Assembly (NCBI GenBank): GCA_013138675.1
Contig: WTCH01000028.1
Span: forward strand, 1-7,418
Origin: Woeseiaceae bacterium
GTDB taxonomy: Bacteria > Pseudomonadota > Gammaproteobacteria > Steroidobacterales > Woeseiaceae
DNA: 7,418 nucleotides
Reading direction: 5' to 3'
The notes under the pieces: generated by a model
Database searches by the model: none
What the model was told of the DNA's origin: nothing
Seen by the model: only the letters and a program-made list of their open reading frames with translations
Translations under genes and position numbers: made by a program
Part shown: in pieces, positions 1 to 6,376 of the stretch
How the letters are laid out: each line of letters starts with the position of its first letter
Numbering within the stretch: the stretch's first letter is position 1

Positions 1-297
1 TGGATGGACGATGCGTTTCTGAAGCACATGCACCGTCACGCAGATGAACTCGACGATCTCAATCTTGCCCTCGCGGATGGCGACCTCGATGCGGCCATAA
101 CGTCAGCCAACTGGTTGTCGCGGCACGACGGGGTTAGCGGTATCCCGCCCGAATGGCAGCTATACCTGGTTGACATGCGCGAGGCAGCCGACGCCGTTGC
201 GGAAGCGACTAGTCTCGAGGCAGCACGCCTCCCCGCGGAGCGTATTACCGACAATTGCCAAGGTTGCCATATTGCCGCCGGAATCGTTGACGATTAG
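1..297 (+). CDS. Small single-heme cytochrome c-type protein (5' end outside window)
   Basis: The frame is open to the left edge and stops with TAG at 295-297. Counting from the ATG at position 4, there are 97 residues. The covalent heme site CQGCH is at residues 85-89, eight residues before the end, and the rest looks helical and acidic. A helical domain with the CXXCH near the C terminus is the arrangement of class II (c'/c556-like) cytochromes. The text, with a GDLDAA segment, a conserved-looking W near PPEW and an MREAADAVAEA helix, resembles small 'cytochrome c family' proteins of proteobacteria. Heme is attached to such proteins in the periplasm, yet no signal peptide is visible, so the true start is probably upstream and the ATG at 4 is internal. 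Partner and electron-transfer role cannot be told from the sequence. The heme motif is certain as a motif; the subfamily is an inference. Confidence 0.75.
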   Translation, partial: WMDDAFLKHMHRHADELDDLNLALADGDLDAAITSANWLSRHDGVSGIPPEWQLYLVDMREAADAVAEATSLEAARLPAERITDNCQGCHIAAGIVDD

Positions 298-484
298 CGG
301 TTACAGAGGACATTCGTCAGGCGCGACCTGGTAGCCGGCACAGCCGGAAAGGCTGGCGTTTATGGCTATCCCCAAGCGAGAAGCCCGGCGGGCTGCTAGA
401 AAGAAATGGTAGCCAACACGAAGCCACATGTGCAAATCGCACCGAACACCGTAAACGGGTCATCGGTCGCGATCAAGTGAGCTT

Positions 485-512
485 TTGGCACCCATCAGCA
501 CCCGATTAAAAA
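485..512 (+). promoter_or_regulatory. Candidate sigma70-type promoter for tamAB
   Basis: TTGGCA at 485-490 matches the -35 consensus at five of six bases. TAAAAA at 507-512 matches the -10 consensus at four of six, with a 16-base spacer. A second, better -10-like hexamer, TATAGT, lies at 536-541 (five of six) but has no good -35 at normal spacing. Either would give a leader of roughly 90 to 120 bases before the tamA start. The call rests only on hexamer matches and position in front of the operon. Confidence 0.3.
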
Positions 513-541
513 GGTTCGGGTTATGAATTTAACGGTATAGT

Positions 542-569
542 TTGGTTTGCCACACCTCTGTTAAACCAA
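542..569. promoter_or_regulatory. Perfect inverted repeat TTGGTTT-N14-AAACCAA upstream of tamA
   Basis: The left arm TTGGTTT (542-548) and right arm AAACCAA (563-569) are exact reverse complements separated by 14 bases. The centre-to-centre distance of 21 bases is two helical turns, as expected for a dimeric repressor or activator site. The left arm directly follows the TATAGT hexamer (536-541), so it would cover the transcription start if that -10 were used. It could instead be a weak hairpin in the tamA leader RNA; the long loop and lack of a T tract argue against a terminator. Function is inferred from symmetry and position only. Confidence 0.3.
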
Positions 570-637
570 CACAACCGCGCTCAGTCATGCGCAATCGTAG
601 ACGTGCTTCTCGTTAGATAGATAGGTCAGCAATAGAC

Positions 638-2527
638 TTGAAAACAATGCGGATTACAGTTCTTTGTATTCTTGTTTCGGTATGGCGAGTTGCAGCAGCA
701 GATATTGCCTTCGATATTCGTGGCGTTGATGACCCCCTGAAGACAAATATTCTGACGCATGTCGATTCTCCTTTCCTGAGATCGACGTTACGACCGACTG
801 ACCAGGACTTCGACCATGTACTGGCAGTAACCGTTAGCAAGGCGGAGGCATCACTGCGCCCCTATGGTTATTACGCTGCTGAGGTAAGCGGACGTGCTCG
901 AACGAACCCGCAGGGCCAGACAATTGTCCAGCTCAACGTGACTCCCGGACCTCCCATCATTATCGAAACATTACAGTTGGAGGTTGTCGGGGAAGGCGCG
1001 AGCTCGCGCGGTCTCGATCGCTGGCGCCGCAACTGGCCTCTTCGCGAAGGCGCCGTACTCGACCAGGTGGTCTGGGAACAGCAAAAACGAACGGCGCTCG
1101 ACCTGGCCGCCCAGAGAGGCCACTTCAGTGCGAAATTCACTGAGAAGAGGCTGGAAATCGATCTGGATCGAAACCGTGCGACCGTAACTCTTGCATTGGA
1201 TACGGGGCCTCGGTACGTAATGGGCGATATCGACTTCGGTGAACACGTCCTCAAGCCCGGAATTCTGGAGTACGTAGCCAGGTTTGAAAAAGGTGATCCA
1301 TATTCGCAACAACTCATGGATCACTTCCGGTCGGACTTGTGGCAAACAGGGTACTTCACGGATATCAATGTTATTGAGACCGAGGTTGCCGACGCCGAGC
1401 CACCGAGAGTTGATCTGGCGGTTCGAACTGAGACCAAGCATCGTAACCACTATCCAGGCTCAGTCGGATTCAGTACGGACACCGGCGTGCGATTACAGAC
1501 TAACTGGAGTCGCCACCCAATGTCGTCGTACGGCGATCGACTGGATTTGGGAATTGGGTGGCAGAACCTCGACGGGCAATTTGTCATCAGGGGAACGTAT
1601 CGCAAGCCACGTTTGGAGAGGAACCGTGAGTACTGGACCGTGGGCACCGTCTTCCGCTTCGAGAGCCAGGATATGGAGTTCAAGCTGGATGATGAGGATG
1701 AAGACTTCATCAAGTTTGCCAACGGCAATATCGACGAACAGCAGATTCGGTTCGGTCGGCTGAAAATGCGCAACCTGATGGGTGGGGAAGCTTACTTGTC
1801 CGCCACACCATTCGTTCAATACATCAACTCGCAACGCCGGTTTACGCAAACGCTTGTGCCGAGTCCGGCTCAAGATGAAGATGAACTGGCGAGATTATTG
1901 CAAGGTACAGATAGTGCAATCTCTGTAGGTATTGAGTACGGCCTTGTGAATGTCCAGGGTCGAGGGTGGGACTCACACGGAAGTCGTGAGCGCGCGACAA
2001 TGTTTCATTCGAATGACGCTTTTGGATCCGATGTTGAGTTCACCCAACTGTATGTTTCCTCCAACCGCAGCTTTCTGCTTGGGGATCGCTGGAAGTTCAT
2101 CGCTCGGGCAGAAATCGGTTACACGGACGCGATTACCGATGAGTTCAAGATTGACCTGGGGATTGGAGAACTTGAGTTGTCACGGACTCGCCTGCCGAAT
2201 CTCTATCGGTTCAAGGCGGGCGGAAGCAATAGTGTTCGTGGCTACGGTTTCGAAGAGCTTAGCAACAACGACATCGGCTCGAACCACATCATTACTGCAA
2301 GTGCAGAGTTCGAGTTTAAGGTACTCGAAAACTGGTCCGCGGCAGCCTTCGTCGATGTGGGAAATGCATTCAATGACTGGAGCAAACCAGAACTAAAGAC
2401 CGGCATTGGCGTCGGCGTTCGGTGGTATTCCATCGCGGGCCCGATTCGCATTGATATTGCGCAGGCGCTGGACTTCACCGACAAACCGTGGCGGCTACAT
2501 TTTACGATCGGCGTGCCGTTTCTTTGA
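638..2527 (+). CDS. tamA: TamA: outer-membrane POTRA/beta-barrel subunit of the translocation and assembly module
   Basis: TamA is an Omp85-superfamily barrel that works with TamB in assembling some outer-membrane proteins and in envelope homeostasis. The 629-residue product has a short signal peptide (hydrophobic residues about 6-16, likely cut after A20 or A21). Three POTRA-like units follow (roughly 22-106, 107-193, 194-267), the first two closing with the GPP/TGPRY turns usual in this family. The barrel runs from about 268 to the end. VRGY at 533-536, in GGSNSVRGYGF, is the Omp85 loop-6 lid motif. Three POTRAs and this length fit TamA (577 residues in E. coli) rather than five-POTRA BamA. 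The start is TTG at 638 with a weak AGGT upstream; ATG at 647 is in frame and also possible, and a stop at 614-616 limits the frame. R17 near the end of the signal is unusual. The mature protein has no cysteine. An acidic run, DDEDED (351-356), probably lies in a surface loop. The stop overlaps the tamB ATG. Confidence 0.93.
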   Translation: MKTMRITVLCILVSVWRVAAADIAFDIRGVDDPLKTNILTHVDSPFLRSTLRPTDQDFDHVLAVTVSKAEASLRPYGYYAAEVSGRARTNPQGQTIVQLNVTPGPPIIIETLQLEVVGEGASSRGLDRWRRNWPLREGAVLDQVVWEQQKRTALDLAAQRGHFSAKFTEKRLEIDLDRNRATVTLALDTGPRYVMGDIDFGEHVLKPGILEYVARFEKGDPYSQQLMDHFRSDLWQTGYFTDINVIETEVADAEPPRVDLAVRTETKHRNHYPGSVGFSTDTGVRLQTNWSRHPMSSYGDRLDLGIGWQNLDGQFVIRGTYRKPRLERNREYWTVGTVFRFESQDMEFKLDDEDEDFIKFANGNIDEQQIRFGRLKMRNLMGGEAYLSATPFVQYINSQRRFTQTLVPSPAQDEDELARLLQGTDSAISVGIEYGLVNVQGRGWDSHGSRERATMFHSNDAFGSDVEFTQLYVSSNRSFLLGDRWKFIARAEIGYTDAITDEFKIDLGIGELELSRTRLPNLYRFKAGGSNSVRGYGFEELSNNDIGSNHIITASAEFEFKVLENWSAAAFVDVGNAFNDWSKPELKTGIGVGVRWYSIAGPIRIDIAQALDFTDKPWRLHFTIGVPFL

Positions 2528-5500
2528 TGCGTCGTCCCGTCATCATCCTGGTTCCACTCCTCCTGATCGCGGCTGCAGCGATGACATGGTGGTGGGCCCT
2601 GCACACCGAGTCCGGCGCGCATTGGGTCTGGGCGCGTCTACAGTCTATAGCTGACGACAATTTGCAGGCCCAGGAACTGCGCGGAGACCTTGCGTCCGGG
2701 CTCACCATTCAGCAACTCGAGTATTCAAGTGCTCTTATGAGGCTTGAGGCAGCTCGACTACGCGTTTCCGTCGACGTCGATCTATTTCCGCCTCAAATTC
2801 GGGTGTATGGGCCAGTTGTCGATGACGTACGCGTCCATGCCATGCCTGGCGGTGATTCGCGTGAACCAGCAGACATCGCCGTTGCGCTCGAAGTGATTGC
2901 ATTACCTGTACCTGTGCAGTTCACGGACCTGATGCTGCGCGATGTAATTGTTGATGGCATGTCAGGCGATGACCAGATCGTCATATCCGAAGTGGGTCTC
3001 TCTGGCCGCTGGCACGATGCGATAGACATTAACCAATTGAACATCAGCACGCCAGACATTGAGGCCATGATGACGGCGTCGCTCGATCTCAACAGACCGT
3101 TCGCGACCGCATGGCAGGTAAATGCCGAACTGGGTACCAGTCTCACGAGACTTCCTGACCCTCTCAGTGCACGGGCAAGCGCCACTGGTGATCTCCGCAA
3201 ACTGTCCATCATTGCAGAATCTCAGACCTATGGAGCTTCTGTAAAGGGTTCGGTTTCGGACCTTCTCGATTCACCGACCTGGGACTTACGTGTGGAGGGC
3301 CTGTTATCAATCGCAGACCTTTCACCGGCGGAAGTAATCATCGAGGCGGCCGGTGACACTAACGGAATATCGATCCATGACCTTATCGTTGAGGGTATCG
3401 ATGCGAGGCTTAGAGGCTCAGGCCATGTCACCTGGGGCGACGACTGGACGATCCAGTCGCAACTCAACGTCGACCATCTGAATCTCAACCCCATTATCGA
3501 TTCATGGCCAGCGGATCAACCGCTGCATGGAGGCGTGTCGCTGGAGCTTAACGACCAGTTTCTCGAGATCAGGGACACTCGCCTGGACATAGGCACTACA
3601 GACATGAGTTTTCTCTTGCACGGCCAGGTCGACCTCGCATCGGCCGCTGTCAACGGTGGTGTTGGCTGGGAGAACCTCCGTTGGCCCATTGCGGATGAAC
3701 AAGGCCAGGTGTCAAGTCGTTCCGGGAACGTGTCGGTCGAAGGCGTGCTCGATGACTGGCGTGTCACAGGTCAGCTCGACGTGAGCGCCAGGGATCTTCC
3801 GTCAGGCGAGTTCCGAGTCGATGGTAGTGGCGACCGGCATCACATCGAGGCGGCAATCCTGGAAAGCGCGGTGCTGGGCGGTCGAGTCAGCGGCTCCGCA
3901 TCGTATAACTGGCGGGAAAGTCACCACTGGGCAGCAGAAATTGATATTGGCGAAATCAGCGTCGGGTCGGTGTCGCAGCTTTGGCCAGGCATCATATCCG
4001 GCCGGGTGAATATCGATGGGACCGGGCAACCGTTCAGCCTGGATCTCGAAATGATCGGGCTTGAGGGCGAGATTCAGGACAGGCCCCTGGCAGCAAATGG
4101 GCGTGTTGTCATCGCAGAGCATGAGTTTCGGGCAGTAGACCTGAATGTGTCTCATGGCGGGTCCACTGTCGCAATCGACGGAAACCTATATGCCGTATCC
4201 GGCGTGGCTTTTGACGCATCAGTTGATGAATTTTCTACCTATATCTGGGGCGCCGCAGGGGCTTTTAGCGCCAATGGCAGTCTGTCATTAAACGAAATAT
4301 CGCCGCATGTCCGCGTGACCGCATCGAGTGACAAAATCAGTTACAGGGAGTTCGAAGTCACCAATGTGGATGTTCGTCTTGCCGGCGACAGGGAGTCGCA
4401 ACGGCTGCAATTTGCTGCAATGCTTGAATCTATCAAGACCAATATGCTCATCGAAGGTAACGTCGACGATTGGCGCGACCCTGAGCGTTGGGTCGGGCAG
4501 CTCACGCATCTCGTTATTGAGTCCGACGACGCACCGCCGGTCCAACTTACCGAGTCGACGAGTGTCGAATTCTCTCCAGATTTCCTGAACCTTGGTCGGG
4601 CTTGCCTGGCGGCGGACAACGGCATGAATTTATGTGCGGACGTCGGATGGCGAGCTGAGGAGTTTTTTCGAGTACGCGCGGACCTGTCGCGCTTGCCGGC
4701 GAACCTGGTCAACCTGTTTACTGATACCGGGCTCGTATTCGACCAAAGCATTGATGGCGAGTTGGACTGGTTGCAGGAAACTAAGGCAGGCCGAACCGCG
4801 AGTGTCGACATAAGAATCTCCCCGGGCATGATTAGCAGCGTTGACGACAGACTAGATAGCGTGGCTACGGGCGAAGGGCGACTCGCATTCGAGATTGCCG
4901 GCGAACAGTTGTCTTCGGGAATTGTCGAATTACCGATGTTCGATTTTGGACATGTCAGTGGACTATTCACCGCGCAGGAAGCGGACAACTTTCTTGAAAG
5001 CCCGATCCACGGTGAATTCGATGCCGAACTGGCCGATGTCGAGTTCCTGACCGCGTTGTTGCCACAAATCTCGGACGCACACGGTTCACTGCGAGTGAAT
5101 CTGCTGGTTGACGGTACGATCTCAGATCGTAGCGTGAGCGGCGACGCCTCCATGTCCGATGCAAGCTTCGATTACCTGCCTGTTGGATTGCGCATCGACA
5201 AGGCGGATCTGAGCGCCCTCTTGCACGGAGATGGTCAGATCGAGTTGAACGGCGCTTTTAACGCCGGTGACGGGCGCGCTGAGATTACTACCAGGGCGGA
5301 CAGCGCCAAGACCGGCACGAAAGGCGTGGAAGTGGAAATCCGAGGTCAGGACCTGACACTCATTAATCTCCCCAACATACAGGCGCGGACAAATCTGGAC
5401 GTGCGAGTGGCATTTGCTAATGATCACTTGACCCTCGGTGGCCGAGTGCAAATTGACCATGCCCGAATTTCGCCGTCAGATCTCACCATAGCGCAGGATT

Positions 5501-6165
5501 CGGTAAGCGAGGACGTCGTCATCGTCGCGGGTGTGTTGCCGGATGACGAAACCAAGCTTACTCCGCGTGGAGACCTGCAGGTCGATGGCTCTCTCGAAGT
5601 AGTACTTGGCGATGATATTTCAGTAGACCTCGGCGTCGCGGTTGCAAAGGTCTCTGGAGCAACGGTCTTCACCTGGACCGGCGAGCCGATTCCGATGGCC
5701 AGCGGCTACTATGATCTCACCGGCCAGGTACAGGCCTTTGGCCAGGTACTCGAAATTACAGAAGGGGGAGTACGGTTTCCCGAGGTCCCTGCGAACAACC
5801 CCCTTATTCGCCTTCGCGCCGAACGTCAGATCTACGGCAATCCACAGGTGCGGACAGCAGGTATTCTGATATCCGGATCGGTTCGTCGCCCCAACATTGA
5901 GGCTTATACGAATCCGCGCACAACCCGGGAACGGGCACTTACACTGCTTGTGACCGGCAGCGATTTCAATTTCGAGCAAGGTGTTGGCGCGATAGACTTC
6001 GGTACCTACATCGCGCCACGACTGTTCGTCAGCTATGGTGTCGGCGTGTTCGAGGAAGAGAACATATTCAGGGTGCGCTACGACCTGAAGCGCGGATTCG
6101 GAGTCACTATCTCATCTGGCCAGAAAGAAGGCGGCGTCGATCTCAATTACAGCATCGACCGATAG
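2527..6165 (+). CDS. tamB: TamB: inner-membrane-anchored periplasm-spanning subunit of the translocation and assembly module
   Basis: TamB is an AsmA-like bridge protein. It is held in the inner membrane by one N-terminal helix and extends as a long hydrophobic beta groove to TamA; relatives are implicated in phospholipid transport to the outer membrane. The product is 1212 residues (1259 in E. coli). MRRP is followed by a hydrophobic anchor (about 4-24), then the family-typical start of the periplasmic part (TESGAHWVW, then ELRGDLASGLTI). The body is low-complexity beta-rich, with recurring G-x-V/L and D-W strands. The C-terminal TamB domain (formerly DUF490) covers about 870-1212, with SGYYDL at 1059-1064, VRFPEVPANNPLIRLRAER after it, and a C-terminal barrel-like stretch ending LNYSIDR. 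The start is the ATG at 2527 that shares its A with the tamA TGA; an in-frame GTG at 2488 lies inside tamA and would place 13 polar residues before the anchor. No independent Shine-Dalgarno is seen, consistent with coupled translation. The only two cysteines are C693 and C703. Confidence 0.93.
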   Translation: MRRPVIILVPLLLIAAAAMTWWWALHTESGAHWVWARLQSIADDNLQAQELRGDLASGLTIQQLEYSSALMRLEAARLRVSVDVDLFPPQIRVYGPVVDDVRVHAMPGGDSREPADIAVALEVIALPVPVQFTDLMLRDVIVDGMSGDDQIVISEVGLSGRWHDAIDINQLNISTPDIEAMMTASLDLNRPFATAWQVNAELGTSLTRLPDPLSARASATGDLRKLSIIAESQTYGASVKGSVSDLLDSPTWDLRVEGLLSIADLSPAEVIIEAAGDTNGISIHDLIVEGIDARLRGSGHVTWGDDWTIQSQLNVDHLNLNPIIDSWPADQPLHGGVSLELNDQFLEIRDTRLDIGTTDMSFLLHGQVDLASAAVNGGVGWENLRWPIADEQGQVSSRSGNVSVEGVLDDWRVTGQLDVSARDLPSGEFRVDGSGDRHHIEAAILESAVLGGRVSGSASYNWRESHHWAAEIDIGEISVGSVSQLWPGIISGRVNIDGTGQPFSLDLEMIGLEGEIQDRPLAANGRVVIAEHEFRAVDLNVSHGGSTVAIDGNLYAVSGVAFDASVDEFSTYIWGAAGAFSANGSLSLNEISPHVRVTASSDKISYREFEVTNVDVRLAGDRESQRLQFAAMLESIKTNMLIEGNVDDWRDPERWVGQLTHLVIESDDAPPVQLTESTSVEFSPDFLNLGRACLAADNGMNLCADVGWRAEEFFRVRADLSRLPANLVNLFTDTGLVFDQSIDGELDWLQETKAGRTASVDIRISPGMISSVDDRLDSVATGEGRLAFEIAGEQLSSGIVELPMFDFGHVSGLFTAQEADNFLESPIHGEFDAELADVEFLTALLPQISDAHGSLRVNLLVDGTISDRSVSGDASMSDASFDYLPVGLRIDKADLSALLHGDGQIELNGAFNAGDGRAEITTRADSAKTGTKGVEVEIRGQDLTLINLPNIQARTNLDVRVAFANDHLTLGGRVQIDHARISPSDLTIAQDSVSEDVVIVAGVLPDDETKLTPRGDLQVDGSLEVVLGDDISVDLGVAVAKVSGATVFTWTGEPIPMASGYYDLTGQVQAFGQVLEITEGGVRFPEVPANNPLIRLRAERQIYGNPQVRTAGILISGSVRRPNIEAYTNPRTTRERALTLLVTGSDFNFEQGVGAIDFGTYIAPRLFVSYGVGVFEEENIFRVRYDLKRGFGVTISSGQKEGGVDLNYSIDR

Positions 6166-6376
6166 ACACGCAGGCCATCGCCAACACGGAGATCGTAATT
6201 GTCAGGAGTTTTTTCATAGTCATTGCATTTGGAAGGTGAATGTCCCATTACTCTAACGAACGATGGTGACACACACCACGACCTCTACGATAAGTGGTGG
6301 TTTATGCGCGATGATCAGAAGCCATTGCCCTCAAATAGGGCATAATTTGCGAACCAGTCAATTGCGGGACACAACC
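6166..6376. other. Leader region between tamB and the aminotransferase-like gene
   Basis: This 211-base spacer has no clear intrinsic terminator for tamAB. A run of six or more T follows AGGAG at 6204-6208, but I find no GC-rich stem before it. GGAAGG (6231-6236) precedes a nine-codon frame, MSHYSNERW, at 6240-6269. Its Trp and stop codons overlap TGGTG (6264-6268), which can pair with CACCA (6274-6278). The overlapping CACCAC (6274-6279) can instead pair with GTGGTG (6294-6299). CATAAT at 6341-6346 is a good -10 match but has no recognisable -35. Whether the downstream gene has its own promoter or is read through from tamAB cannot be decided here. If translation of that gene starts at the in-frame ATG at 6311, the right end of this region is coding. 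Confidence 0.4.

Larger units (their letters stand above)
298..637. other. Intergenic region between cytochrome gene and tamA; no convincing gene
   Basis: I see no protein-coding gene of normal size on either strand here. Short GC-rich hairpins occur just after the cytochrome stop: CAGCC/GGCTG around a GGAAA loop (341-355), and AGCCC/GGGCT around a three-base loop (382-394). Neither is followed by a T tract, so they are not typical intrinsic terminators. A 16-codon frame at 362-412 (MAIPKREARRAARKKW) has GGAAAGG nine bases upstream but matches nothing I recognise. The right half becomes AT-rich (about 505-545) and holds the promoter-like elements and inverted repeat listed separately. The size and the AT-rich stretch suggest that tamA is transcribed from its own promoter here rather than only by read-through. 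Confidence 0.6.

Noticed and set aside
338..394. Two GC-rich hairpins after the cytochrome gene as an intrinsic terminator
   Set aside because: Stems are 5 to 7 base pairs, one needing a bulge, and neither is followed by a T tract.
429..443. TGTGC-AAATC-GCACC as a CRP/FNR-type site
   Set aside because: The arms are only four matched bases and the spacing is one base short of the TGTGA-N6-TCACA pattern, so it is a weak chance match.
871..1450. Overlapping minus-strand frames of about 150 codons opposite tamA
   Set aside because: They sit opposite the POTRA domains of TamA and have no family resemblance or ribosome site.
638..2527. Annotation as BamA instead of TamA
   Set aside because: Only three POTRA units fit in about 245 residues before the barrel, the length is 629, and tamB follows immediately. 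BamA has five POTRAs and about 800 residues.
4341..5153. A 270-codon open frame on the minus strand inside tamB
   Set aside because: It is serine- and arginine-rich with no recognisable domain and lies wholly opposite a clear TamB coding region. This is the usual antisense shadow of a GC-biased gene.
2527..6165. Tandem DNA repeats within tamB reflecting the repeated beta structure
   Set aside because: The protein has recurrent strand patterns, but I could see no repeated nucleotide or residue unit of significant identity.
6204..6214. T tract after tamB as a terminator
   Set aside because: No GC-rich stem-loop can be drawn immediately before the T run.
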